Below are positions 9,273 through 17,249 of a DNA stretch of 64,000 nucleotides, piece by piece. The stretch comes from RGIG8244 sp045639325 (GTDB lineage Bacteria; Verrucomicrobiota; Lentisphaeria; Victivallales; UBA1829). Both the position numbers and the translations under genes were made by a program. A model generated the notes under the pieces. It made no database searches. It was given only the letters and a program-made list of their open reading frames with translations, and was not told the origin of the DNA. The DNA lies in assembly GCA_045639325.1 (NCBI GenBank), contig JAZUCU010000031.1:1-64000 (forward strand), read 5' to 3'. Every line of letters begins with the position of its first letter. The stretch's first letter is position 1.

Positions 9273-9644
9273 TTACAGAGTTTCGATATACTCCAGATAT
9301 TCGTCTTCTTCCATGAGATCATCGATTTCAGCAAGATCGATATTATCCAAACGGCAGATCCAGCCTTTTTCTTCGGCGGAAACATTGATCATACCGGGAT
9401 CGTCATCCAGGATACGGTTGGTCGCGATCACGATACCGCTGACCGGAGAAAAGAAATCAGATGATGCTTTAACAGATTCAATCTTTCCGAGAGAGTCACC
9501 GACAATGATGTCTGTATCTTCTTTCGGCAAATCGACGTACGTGATGTCGCCCAGCTCATCTGCGGCGTAGTTGGAAATTCCGATAGTTGCTTCATCGCCG
9601 TCAATTTTTACCCATTCGTGAGTTTTTGAGTAATATTTTTCCAT
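9273..9644 (-). CDS. gcvH: Glycine cleavage system H protein
   Basis: A 123-residue lipoyl carrier. The lipoylation site is the Lys in IESVKASSD, followed by the family-typical SPVSGIV turn; the N-terminus YSKTHEWV is also diagnostic. H protein shuttles the aminomethyl group between P, T and L proteins, none of which is encoded in this window. GGAG lies almost against the ATG, with AAAGGA further upstream. The leader contains a nested inverted repeat (9672-9735). Confidence 0.95.
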   Translation of the reverse strand: MEKYYSKTHEWVKIDGDEATIGISNYAADELGDITYVDLPKEDTDIIVGDSLGKIESVKASSDFFSPVSGIVIATNRILDDDPGMINVSAEEKGWICRLDNIDLAEIDDLMEEDEYLEYIETL

Positions 9645-9671
9645 ACTCCAATTAATCCTTTCTCTGAAATT

Positions 9672-9735
9672 TATCCGTACATCTGCGAGACGGACCTTAC
9701 CTTAAAGGCAACCGTCTGCCGGTCATTCACGGATA
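9672..9735 (-). promoter_or_regulatory. Nested-stem structured leader candidate upstream of gcvH
   Basis: On the minus strand, an outer 7-bp stem (TATCCGT with ACGGATA) encloses an asymmetric internal loop, a 6-bp stem (AGACGG with CCGTCT) and a short CCTT/AAGG tip. It ends 27 nt before the gcvH start. The shape suggests a cis-regulatory RNA. The conserved cores of the glycine riboswitch are absent. Because the structure is an inverted repeat, it could also act on the plus strand, but no plus-strand gene begins within 300 bp. Confidence 0.4.
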
Positions 9736-9952
9736 GACGAAAAAAATGACCTGTATAAAGAAAGCATAACTTTACTCATTTTTCAAGTAGACAACTGCAT
9801 TTTTTTTAATTTTTTTTTGATTTTCTGTAAAAGAGAGGGTTTATCGGGAATATTTCTGCCATTTTTTTTGCAAAATACGGCGTCACAGACCGGAAAGTCA
9901 CACTAATGCATGAAAAAATTGAAAGATTTAGCAAAGTTTCTGCCATATTGAT
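9736..9952. other. AT-rich intergenic region
   Basis: Between the gcvH leader and the promoter of the next plus-strand gene the sequence is AT-rich, with T and A runs and no credible coding frame. A weak minus-strand -10 box (TATACA, near 9753-9758) may serve gcvH. Nothing else is recognisable. Confidence 0.5.
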
Positions 9953-9981
9953 TTGATATTTTATAAAATGCATGCTACATT
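9953..9981 (+). promoter_or_regulatory. Promoter of the H1-tailed oxidoreductase gene
   Basis: TTGATA at 9953-9958, a 17-bp spacer and TACATT at 9976-9981. A leader of about 60 nt follows, ending with AAGGAG at 10032-10037. Confidence 0.5.
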
Positions 9982-10047
9982 TCCCTGTATTTTTTATAAA
10001 TCGTTTAGAGTCGCCACGAAAAACATAACTTAAGGAGACTATGACTT

Positions 10048-11886
10048 ATGGCGGAAAAAACAAAGAAGAAAGCAGCTGTCAAGGCTGCTGCAAAACCCGC
10101 TGCCAAAGCACCTGTAAAAAAAGCTGCTCCCGCTAAGGCTGCTGCAAAACCTGCTGCAAAAGCTCCCGTAAAAAAAGCTGCTCCCGTAAAAAAAGCTGCT
10201 CCCGCGAAAAAAGCCGCGCCCGCTAAGGCTGCTGCCAAACCCGCTGCCAAAGCACCCGTGAAAAAAGCTGCTCCCGCTGTTGCAAAAGCTCCCGTGAAAA
10301 AAGCTGCTCCCGCGAAAAAAGCCGCGCCCGCTAAAGCTGCTGCTCCCGCTAAGAAAGCTCCGGCAAAAAAAGCCGCTCCCGCTAAGAAAGCCGCTCCTGC
10401 TAAAGCTGCTGCTCCCGCAAAAAAAGTCTCTGTTGCATTCATCGGTTGCGGTATCCAGGCAATGACTGTCCTGATCCCCAACATCATCAAGCAGAAAAAT
10501 GCGGTTGTCAAAGCCGTTTGCGATTGCGATAAAGTCCGTTGCCAGCTCGCTGCGGATAAAGTCAATAACTATTACAAAGAAAACAAACAGGCTAAACTGG
10601 CAACCTGCAAAACCGTTGCAGATTTTCGTGACGTTCTGGCTGATCCCTCTATTGATGCCGTCTGTATCGCCACTCCCGACCACTGGCATGCTTACATTTC
10701 AATCGCCGCTATGAAGGCCGGTAAAGACGTGTATTGCGAAAAACCGCTGACCTACTCTATCGAAGAAGCTCAGCTGGTCATGAAAGCAGAAAAGAAATAC
10801 AACCGTATTTTCCAGTCCGGTTCCATGCAGCGCTCCTGGAGAGAATTCCGTACCGCTTGTATGATCGTCCGTAACGGCGGCATCGGCGAAGTCAAATATG
10901 TTGACTGCAACTACGGTAAAGCTTCCGCTCAGAACAACACGGATATTGCAAAATTCAATGAAAACCTCGGTGGTCCTTCTCATCCCCACCGCTTCTTCTG
11001 TCAGTGGGATGCCGTTGCAGGCAAAAACCAGACAGTCAAAGCGGAAAACGCTCCCAACGATGATGTCGACTGGGATATGTGGCTCGGTCCCGCTCCCTGG
11101 TCTCCATACTCCGACCAGTGCGCTCCCCGCGGTGCTGCAAAATTCTATCCCATGTTCTGGCGTTTCGATGATAACTACGGTACCGGTTACAACGGTGACT
11201 GGGGTGCACATCACCTCGATATCGCTCAGTGGGGTCTCGACCTGGATAAATCCGGTCCGGTGAAAATCGTTTGCTCCAAAGAAGCTCATTCTACCAACCC
11301 GCTCCATGGCGGACGCCGTCAGTTCGGTATGCAGTTTGTTATGGCAAACGGTACGGTTATCAACCATACACCCTTCGGCATCTGGGGTACCGTCTTCTAT
11401 GGTACAAAAGGTATCGTCGCTGTCAACCGCGGCAAAATCGCTGTCTGGGTCGGCAAAGGCGTGAAACCCACTGCTGCAATCCGCAAAGCCATCGAAGAAA
11501 ATAAATTCGATAAGATGAAATGCGTTGCATTCTGCGGCGGTGTCAATTATGGTTTTGACCCGACACAGAAGAAAGACGATTCTCTGACTGCAACATTGGA
11601 TACCTTTGATAAATACTTTGATCTGCCCAATGCAAAAGTACAGCTCTACAAGAGCCCGCTGCAGGAACAGAACTTTATCGATTGCTGTGTTTCCCGCGAA
11701 ACACCGATCTCTCCCGCTGAAGTCGGTGCACGCGTCTCCATTCTCTGCGGTCTCTGTAACATGAGCTATGTTTACGATACCGGTTTTGATTGGGATCCGG
11801 TCAATTGCACATTTGCCAACGGCACAGGCGATCCTGCCTGGTTGAAACGTGCAGTTTACCGTAAAGGCTGGGAAATTGAACTCTAA
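10048..11886 (+). CDS. Gfo/Idh/MocA oxidoreductase with histone H1-like Lys/Ala/Pro-rich N-terminal tail
   Basis: 612 residues in two unlike parts. Residues 1-126 are almost only Lys, Ala, Pro and Val, built from repeats such as KKAAPAKKAAPAK and KPAAKAPVKKAAP, like the tails of histone H1, AlgP and bacterial H1 homologues. From residue 127 the chain becomes a normal NAD(P)-dependent oxidoreductase: Rossmann start VSVAFIGCGIQA, the EKPL motif in CEKPLTYS, and the active-site region GDWGAHHLDIAQWGLD. Family relatives often carry a Tat signal in this place instead. The junction is continuous in frame. The start at 10048 has AAGGAG 10 nt upstream; an ATG at 10041 is in another frame. Stands alone, followed by a terminator. 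Substrate unknown, presumably a sugar or inositol derivative. Confidence 0.88.
   Translation: MAEKTKKKAAVKAAAKPAAKAPVKKAAPAKAAAKPAAKAPVKKAAPVKKAAPAKKAAPAKAAAKPAAKAPVKKAAPAVAKAPVKKAAPAKKAAPAKAAAPAKKAPAKKAAPAKKAAPAKAAAPAKKVSVAFIGCGIQAMTVLIPNIIKQKNAVVKAVCDCDKVRCQLAADKVNNYYKENKQAKLATCKTVADFRDVLADPSIDAVCIATPDHWHAYISIAAMKAGKDVYCEKPLTYSIEEAQLVMKAEKKYNRIFQSGSMQRSWREFRTACMIVRNGGIGEVKYVDCNYGKASAQNNTDIAKFNENLGGPSHPHRFFCQWDAVAGKNQTVKAENAPNDDVDWDMWLGPAPWSPYSDQCAPRGAAKFYPMFWRFDDNYGTGYNGDWGAHHLDIAQWGLDLDKSGPVKIVCSKEAHSTNPLHGGRRQFGMQFVMANGTVINHTPFGIWGTVFYGTKGIVAVNRGKIAVWVGKGVKPTAAIRKAIEENKFDKMKCVAFCGGVNYGFDPTQKKDDSLTATLDTFDKYFDLPNAKVQLYKSPLQEQNFIDCCVSRETPISPAEVGARVSILCGLCNMSYVYDTGFDWDPVNCTFANGTGDPAWLKRAVYRKGWEIEL
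10060..10425 (+). repeat. Degenerate repeats coding the Lys/Ala/Pro tail
   Basis: Imperfect repeats of about 21-60 bp, with frequent units such as AAAAAAGCTGCTCCCGC. They encode the AKP tail. Identical long units point to growth by slippage or unequal recombination, so copy number may vary between strains. Confidence 0.8.
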
Positions 11887-11912
11887 TCTGATTTCATAAT
11901 CCAGTTAATACA

Positions 11913-11950
11913 AAATGCGTTGTCCGAACTCCGGACAGCGCATTTTTTTT
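11913..11950 (+). terminator. Terminator after the oxidoreductase
   Basis: The stem ATGCG-TTGTCCG pairs with CGGACAG-CGCAT around AACTC, followed by eight Ts. A textbook intrinsic terminator. Confidence 0.85.
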
Positions 11951-12006
11951 GGTTCAATCCTGTACTGGAAAGTTGCGTTCCCATTAAAATATTTCCGCCT
12001 TTTCAG

Positions 12007-12035
12007 TTGATTTTTTCACTGCCTTGTGCTATATT
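12007..12035 (+). promoter_or_regulatory. Promoter of the phosphoesterase gene
   Basis: TTGATT at 12007-12012, a 17-bp spacer and TATATT at 12030-12035. The best match to the window's recurrent promoter pattern. Confidence 0.65.
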
Positions 12036-12147
12036 AATCATCGAACCACCTGTTGGAGGCTTGATATTTTACTGATTTTTGTCAACCGTATTATACTGTC
12101 TCTTAACAGACTTTTTTTACGTTTTATTTATAAATCATGGAGTCATT

Positions 12148-13272
12148 ATGAAAAAGACATTTCTTTTAGTATTCAGCCTGTGTTTTATGGTCATCCTGTT
12201 GACCGGATGCTGCAGTATGGCAGTAGAAAAAGAATACAATATTGTGCTGCTGGGCGATATCCACTATGATAAGTTGGAATTTCATCAGATGCCGCCGCCG
12301 AACGTGAAAATTTCCTGGGATAAAGGAGTCTGCGACAAAAATGGTGTTTTTCTCAACCGTTTGGGGACAAAATGGATGACTGACTCCTGCTACACCACGG
12401 CATATAATCATCCGAAAAACGTCCGTATGTGGAAAGAAGATGTCCCTTCTATCATTAATCGTGCCGCGGCTTGCGGTGCAGAAAACAATGCTTTGTACGC
12501 GTTTCAGCTGGGGGATGTAATCCATGGCGATTGCGGAAAACTGGAGCTGCACAAGAAAAATTTGCAGGAAGCTCTTGATTTTATGACTGCGCGTTTCAAA
12601 TCTCCGGTGTTGATCGCCTGTGGGAATCATGACCCCCGCGGACCTTTCGGACAGCAGGCTTGGAATGAAGTCATGCTGCCGCATTTTGACCGTGCAGTAA
12701 AAAATATTCAGCGTAAAGGAACGAATTTTTATATAACGATCGGCAAAGATATTTATTATTTTCACGATGCCATGAATCCGGATCTTGACTTCCTGCAGGA
12801 GGCATTGCAGAAAAATAAAAATGCCCGTTACACCTTCTTTGTTTCCCATATTCCGTTGCTGGCAATGGCAAAAAATCACATCAACGAAGGAATCGGGGAA
12901 GATATTGACCGTTTGCTGGCGATGATGGAAAAACGTGATGCGATCGTGCTGAGCGGTCATACACATTGGATCTCGTTGACACAGTACCGGAACAATGGAC
13001 ATCGCATCGATCAGTTTATTGTGAACTCAACGGTTCGCTGGCCGAAGATCGATCCATTCTTTGATCCCGCAAAAAATCTTTCCAGGAATAATTTTTCCAA
13101 AGATCACGGCGGCAGGGCTGCCATTTGGAACAAACATTTTGAAGGTAAAACAGTCAGTCCGTTGAATTCCCGCGGCTCAGGTCATGGTTTGCTGCGCGTG
13201 TCCGATGCCGGAGTTTATGTGGATTATTACAATTTTAAACAGGATAAAGTCTATACGTATCAATTACGTTGA
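12148..13272 (+). CDS. Lipoprotein metallophosphoesterase (calcineurin-like)
   Basis: 374 residues. The N-terminus MKKTFLLVFSLCF leads into a lipobox LLTGC, so it should be a membrane-anchored lipoprotein. The calcineurin-like metal-site motifs appear in order: GDIHYD, GDVIHGD, GNHD, the His of VSHIPL and GHTH. It acts outside the cytoplasm on a phosphoester that cannot be named. GGAG lies 5 nt before this ATG; the frame extends upstream but lacks a better start. The flavoprotein gene follows after 25 bp, probably in the same transcript. Confidence 0.85.
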   Translation: MKKTFLLVFSLCFMVILLTGCCSMAVEKEYNIVLLGDIHYDKLEFHQMPPPNVKISWDKGVCDKNGVFLNRLGTKWMTDSCYTTAYNHPKNVRMWKEDVPSIINRAAACGAENNALYAFQLGDVIHGDCGKLELHKKNLQEALDFMTARFKSPVLIACGNHDPRGPFGQQAWNEVMLPHFDRAVKNIQRKGTNFYITIGKDIYYFHDAMNPDLDFLQEALQKNKNARYTFFVSHIPLLAMAKNHINEGIGEDIDRLLAMMEKRDAIVLSGHTHWISLTQYRNNGHRIDQFIVNSTVRWPKIDPFFDPAKNLSRNNFSKDHGGRAAIWNKHFEGKTVSPLNSRGSGHGLLRVSDAGVYVDYYNFKQDKVYTYQLR

Positions 13273-13297
13273 GTATCATACAGCAGGGAGTTACAAT

Positions 13298-13834
13298 ATG
13301 AGTAAAAACGTTTTGATCATCGGTGGATCACCGCGTAAAGACGGTAATTCTGAATTGTTGTGTAAAGAATTTGCAAAAGGCGCAGAAACTGCGGGAAATC
13401 ATGTGGAATATATTTCCCTTTCCGGTAAAAAAATCGGTTTCTGCGTGGCATGTTATGCGTGCGAAAAAGGTTGTTGTCCGCAAAAAGATGATGCCTTCCC
13501 CATTATCGAAAAAATGCTTGCGGCTGATGTCCTTGTCCTCGCGACACCGGTATATTTCTATACCATGAGTGCCCAGTTGAAAGCCTTGATCGACCGCAGC
13601 GTGATGGTTTATCCGAAGATCGAAAAGAAAGATTTTTATTACATCATGACGATGGCGGATACCGATCGGAATAATTTTACCGGAACGATCGAAGCATTGC
13701 GCGGTTTTGCGGAATGTTGCGAAGGTTCCCGTGAATGCGGCGTACTCGAAGCCCCCGGTGTTTATCAGAAAGGGGAAGTTCTGGAAACTGCGGCATTCAA
13801 AGAAAGTTATCAGATGGGACTTTCCATTCAGTAA
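13298..13834 (+). CDS. NAD(P)H-dependent FMN reductase-like iron-sulfur flavoprotein
   Basis: 178 residues of flavodoxin-like fold. The FMN phosphate loop is GGSPRKDGNSE, and ATPVYFYTMSAQLKALIDR is the flavin-contacting and dimer segment typical of the NADPH-dependent FMN reductase/ISF family. A Cys cluster CVACYACEKGCC resembles the compact Cys motif that binds a [4Fe-4S] cluster in archaeal-type iron-sulfur flavoproteins, so it may be an electron carrier in an anaerobe. AGGGAG precedes the ATG at good spacing. The gene ends before a strong terminator. Confidence 0.82.
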   Translation: MSKNVLIIGGSPRKDGNSELLCKEFAKGAETAGNHVEYISLSGKKIGFCVACYACEKGCCPQKDDAFPIIEKMLAADVLVLATPVYFYTMSAQLKALIDRSVMVYPKIEKKDFYYIMTMADTDRNNFTGTIEALRGFAECCEGSRECGVLEAPGVYQKGEVLETAAFKESYQMGLSIQ

Positions 13835-13861
13835 CGCATAACGATTTTTTTATCGAAAAAG

Positions 13862-13908
13862 AAACACTCCGGAAGCAGTCGTAAAGATCAATCGGAGTGT
13901 TTTTTTTG
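13862..13908 (+). terminator. Terminator after the flavoprotein
   Basis: A 10-bp stem AAACACTCCG/CGGAGTGTTT around a 21-nt loop, continuing into a T run. Confidence 0.8.
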
Positions 13909-13998
13909 CCTTTTTTTCTGCTCAATTCAAAATTTTTTTTTAATTTTTTTCAAAATTCATACACTAAAATGGCAGATGGTCACGTTATATGGCTAGAA

Positions 13999-14025
13999 AG
14001 TTCGGAAATACGAACTATTCGGAAT
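13999..14025. repeat. Inverted and direct repeat ahead of the His/Pro-rich gene
   Basis: AGTTCG and CGAACT form a perfect 6-bp inverted repeat with a 6-bp centre, and TTCGGAA occurs twice (14001-14007 and 14019-14025). It lies about 40 bp before the start codon of the next gene, a position fitting an operator. Confidence 0.35.
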
Positions 14026-14060
14026 TAAAAACTAATTTTATAACATGAAGGAGTACGACT

Positions 14061-14348
14061 ATGAACAACACAACAAAAATCCTCACTGTCGCTGCAATCG
14101 CCATTTTTGCAGGAACCGCTGCTTACGCCGGACATCATCATCATCACGGAGGCAATAAAGGCGTCCGTCTGGCAACTGACATTGTAAGATTGGTCGGAGC
14201 CGCTGTAAACACAATCGCACCGCGCCCGGTGGTGATTGCGCCGCCTCCTCCGCCGCCGAGAGTGGTTGTGCCGCCTCCGCGCCATTACCGTCCGGCACCG
14301 CCTCCGCCGCCGGCACGTCATCACCACAAAGGAGGTCACAGACGTTGA
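14061..14348 (+). CDS. Small secreted His- and Pro-rich protein
   Basis: 95 residues. A signal peptide (MNNTTKILTVAAIAIFAG, cut after AYA) is followed directly by GHHHHHGG. The centre and end contain proline runs (PPPPPP and PPPPP) and a second His-rich tail (RHHHKGGHRR). It is likely periplasmic or surface-exposed, and the His clusters suggest metal binding, but no family is recognised. AAGGAG stands 8-10 nt before the ATG. Its own terminator follows. The proline runs would need EF-P for efficient translation. Confidence 0.75.
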   Translation: MNNTTKILTVAAIAIFAGTAAYAGHHHHHGGNKGVRLATDIVRLVGAAVNTIAPRPVVIAPPPPPPRVVVPPPRHYRPAPPPPPARHHHKGGHRR

Positions 14349-14376
14349 TGAGATCAATCATTAAAAACAAAACGAC

Positions 14377-14423
14377 CCCATAATTTTCTAATGAGTTTGC
14401 GGAAAATTATGGGATTTTTGTTT
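14377..14423 (+). terminator. Terminator after the His/Pro-rich gene
   Basis: A perfect 12-bp stem CCCATAATTTTC/GAAAATTATGGG with a 13-nt loop, followed by ATTTTTGTTT. Confidence 0.8.
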
Positions 14424-14649
14424 GGTAATAAACCATCGCATTACCATTTTATCAAACTGATTTGAAAAATACTCCATCATGGATTATATTAACGGATGAT
14501 GGAGTAAATGATGGAGTAAATTTATACCATGATTTAATTGAATTCCGCGGTGCGCCGAAAATCGGCGGATATTTTGTAAAGCAAGATAAGGTTTGAATTT
14601 TCCGGATCAAATACGTTCCGGACACCGAAAATTATGGGATTTTTGTTTG
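14402..14649. repeat. 23-bp direct repeat, 225 bp apart
   Basis: The 3' arm and T tract of the terminator (14402-14424) recur exactly at 14627-14649, beginning GAAAATTATGGG. The second copy lacks the matching 5' arm, so it cannot form the same hairpin. The DNA between has a doubled GATGGAGTAAAT unit near 14497-14521 and no credible gene. It may be the scar of a small duplication or of a lost gene. Confidence 0.6.
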
Positions 14650-14657
14650 AAAATTTC

Positions 14658-14685
14658 TTGATTCGCGGGATAACGGATGTATAGT
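14658..14685 (+). promoter_or_regulatory. Promoter of the glycosidase-like/GntR operon
   Basis: TTGATT at 14658-14663, a 16-bp spacer and TATAGT at 14680-14685. Confidence 0.6.
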
Positions 14686-14735
14686 AAGGCCGAACAAAAA
14701 CAACTCTACGACTATTAAATGCAAGGAATGAAAAT

Positions 14736-16223
14736 ATGCCGTTTTTACTGAATCAGGATTTTATTGACTTTGCCGTGGGCAGACCGGTGGAAAAATTGAC
14801 ACGGGAAGAACTTTTAAAGCAGATTGATTTTTTCGAAATCAATGGCGATTGTACCGTACTTCTGAACCCCAATGGACAGAAAGCAGGATACGAAAGCGAA
14901 GTCTTGGAAACTCTGTGGAATGGTGTGGAATTCAAAGAAGATGGCAAAGTATATTATCGGGGCAAAGAATTGACCGGGCACTTTAAGGCAATTCCGGAAA
15001 AAATGAAAGCCCTTTATGATAATGTGAATGATTTGTATGAAGTACGTCTCGCATACGGACGCAAAAAAGGTTACAAGACGTTTCTCAGTATGCGGATGAA
15101 TGACATCCACTGGGTTTGCGATTTTGATAATGTGCTGGTCAGCGATTTCTGGCGCGAACATCAGGACTGTCTGATTACCGATTTCAACCCGGAAGCATCG
15201 TGGTGGTTCGGGTGTTTCGATTATGCAAAAAAAGAAGTCTATGACCACTATCTGGCGCTTATGAAAGAGTATCTGACAAAATTCGATCCCGATGGATTGG
15301 AATTGGACTGGATGCGTTCGCCTTATTATTTCAAGCCCGGCTGGGAAGAACAGAATATGGAAATTCTGACTCAATTCATGCGCGAGACCAAAAAACTGGC
15401 AGAAGAATGTGCCGCCAGAAACGGGCGTCCCGTTGAGTTGATTGTCCGGCTCCCCGCCCGCCCCGATGATGCCTGGCGCATGGGTTTTGATTTCCATACA
15501 TGGGCGGAAGAAAAACTGATCGACCGTATTGTTGCAACATCTTATTGGGGAGTGACGGACTTTGATATTCCGCTGGAAATCTGGCGAATGGCAGTTGGCG
15601 GCAAAGTCAAAATCACTGCGGGGCTGGAATTGTTCTGCCGTTGTTCCCCGTTCCAGAAGCTGGATTACCGGAATGATGCGGCAACGGTCTTCGGGTTCGC
15701 ATCGTCCTTCTATTACCGTGGTTCTGATGACATTTATCTCTTTAATTACATGGATGATACGGGGATGGCGACCGGCATGACAAATCTGGAAGAACTCCGT
15801 CTGGTATTGGCCAATATCGGCAACCGGGAAAATGTGGAGCGTCAGGCAAGAAGACACCTGGTAACCTATATCGATTTGAAGGCCAGAGCGATTGGCTGTG
15901 CAACGCCGGGAATTCTGCCTTTGGAACTGAACGAAGGATACAAATTCATACGTCTGAACCTGGGTGGAAAGGTCAAAAACCGGAATGCAAGACTTGTGAT
16001 TGCCTGCGATAACGGCTTACCGGCAGAAGTATATTGCGGCGGCGTGCTTTGTGAGAAAACGGAAGAATGTTTTACGAAACAGATGTCGTCCAGCATCAAA
16101 GATCCGGTTGTTTACCGTATTCCGGATGAAGGTTTGAAGGATGGCGATAATATTTTGTGCTTCCGCGGCACCGGGGAAAAGAATAATCTTTACTGGTGCG
16201 AAATCGATTTGGATGAAGCATAA
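14736..16223 (+). CDS. Putative cytoplasmic TIM-barrel glycoside hydrolase-like protein
   Basis: 495 residues, no signal peptide. The pattern FLSMRMNDIHW near residue 115, then FDPDGLELDWMRSPYYF near 190 and LIVRLPARPDD near 235 fits the beta-strand ends of a (beta/alpha)8 glycosidase, with the acidic DGLELDW strand the likeliest catalytic position. The last ~120 residues look like a beta-sandwich. I cannot assign a family. AAGGAATG precedes the ATG. It lies 11 bp before a GntR regulator, which probably controls this gene or a nearby sugar operon. Confidence 0.6.
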   Translation: MPFLLNQDFIDFAVGRPVEKLTREELLKQIDFFEINGDCTVLLNPNGQKAGYESEVLETLWNGVEFKEDGKVYYRGKELTGHFKAIPEKMKALYDNVNDLYEVRLAYGRKKGYKTFLSMRMNDIHWVCDFDNVLVSDFWREHQDCLITDFNPEASWWFGCFDYAKKEVYDHYLALMKEYLTKFDPDGLELDWMRSPYYFKPGWEEQNMEILTQFMRETKKLAEECAARNGRPVELIVRLPARPDDAWRMGFDFHTWAEEKLIDRIVATSYWGVTDFDIPLEIWRMAVGGKVKITAGLELFCRCSPFQKLDYRNDAATVFGFASSFYYRGSDDIYLFNYMDDTGMATGMTNLEELRLVLANIGNRENVERQARRHLVTYIDLKARAIGCATPGILPLELNEGYKFIRLNLGGKVKNRNARLVIACDNGLPAEVYCGGVLCEKTEECFTKQMSSSIKDPVVYRIPDEGLKDGDNILCFRGTGEKNNLYWCEIDLDEA

Positions 16224-16234
16224 CAGGATAAGAT

Positions 16235-17218
16235 ATGAAATCAGGTTCCAGAAACAGTTTATATCTTCAGCTTGCATTGGATATTGAACGCCAGATCTGC
16301 AGAGGTTTGCACAATGCAGAAGAACCGCTGCCCTCGTTGAAAAAAATCTGTCAGCAGTATCAAATCAGCTTCATGACCGCATTCCGGATTTATGATGAAC
16401 TGGTCAAGCGGGGTTTGATTCGCAGCATCAAGGGCAAAGGTTATTTTATCAATCAGAATTTTCTGCCGGAAAATATCAAACAGCAATTACCGGTCTGCAA
16501 GGAAATTGTGTTTGTGGATTATCAGCATCCCGAAGCGTTGGATGTTTGTGCGGAAATGAATATTCACGGGCGCATTGCCACTTCTGCCGAGGATTTACAG
16601 CCTGATTACTCCACCGGGATCATTTTGAATTACAGTAACAGTATTTCCCGCATATACAAAAAGCTGGAATACCGTCGGCTCCGCATGATCGTGTTGAACA
16701 ATTATTTTCCGGAACTGCATTGTGTGCTTGGGGATAATTTTCACGCAGTGAGCAGTATTCTTGACCGGATGCAGGAAAAGAATTGCAAAAAGATTCTGTA
16801 CTGCGGTTATCATTTTACCGATCTGGGACAGGCAAATCTCAATGAACGCGAATATGCCTTTGAAATGGAATGCAGACGCCGCAATTTGAATGGGATTCTC
16901 TTAAAATCCGGTAAGATGGAAGAGTTGACCAAACTTTGTTGCGATCCCGCAACTGCACCCGACGGCATCCTTTTCGGATCCACTACGCCAATTACTCATT
17001 TTCTGGAAGAAACGAAAAAATATCCGGAATTGAAACAACCGTATAAAGTCACGATCGGAAATCCCCAGAATGTATATGACGATATTGATACGTGGTATTT
17101 CCCGTGCGAAAAAATCTGCCGCGCGGCCATTAATCTGATGATGTCCAACAGCGATGCAGACTGGATGCTCCCCTCTGTCTGCCGCGTCCCCGGAGCATGG
17201 CTTGAAAAGAAAGCATGA
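16235..17218 (+). CDS. GntR-type transcriptional regulator with sugar-binding-like C-terminal domain
   Basis: 327 residues. Residues 1-75 are a GntR winged helix: LYLQLALDIERQI, LPSLKKICQQYQISFMTAF and the wing IKGKGYFI. The remaining ~250 residues resemble a LacI/GalR periplasmic-binding-like effector domain (VFVDY, ILNYSNSISRIYK, RMIVLNNYF, KKILYCGYH, DGILFGST). This combination is frequent in PVC bacteria next to polysaccharide genes. The start has AGGATAAG upstream. It is co-directional with the glycosidase-like gene and convergent with the five-gene operon at 17250-24796. Confidence 0.82.
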   Translation: MKSGSRNSLYLQLALDIERQICRGLHNAEEPLPSLKKICQQYQISFMTAFRIYDELVKRGLIRSIKGKGYFINQNFLPENIKQQLPVCKEIVFVDYQHPEALDVCAEMNIHGRIATSAEDLQPDYSTGIILNYSNSISRIYKKLEYRRLRMIVLNNYFPELHCVLGDNFHAVSSILDRMQEKNCKKILYCGYHFTDLGQANLNEREYAFEMECRRRNLNGILLKSGKMEELTKLCCDPATAPDGILFGSTTPITHFLEETKKYPELKQPYKVTIGNPQNVYDDIDTWYFPCEKICRAAINLMMSNSDADWMLPSVCRVPGAWLEKKA

Positions 17219-17249
17219 CGGGGCACGGTGACGCGCTTTTTGTTATGGA

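Noticed and set aside
9672..9735. Glycine riboswitch upstream of gcvH
   Set aside because: The conserved glycine-aptamer cores (the CCGAAGG-type bulge and the CTCTCAGG-type 3' part) are absent, so I list only an unassigned structured leader.
10060..10425. CRISPR-like repeat array
   Set aside because: The repeats are in frame, lack unique spacers of constant length and encode the AKP tail.
10005..10565. Minus-strand frame of AGAAFFAGA-type repeats opposite the Lys/Ala/Pro tail
   Set aside because: It is the reverse reading of the repetitive tail. It would be a hydrophobic low-complexity chain with no start signals.
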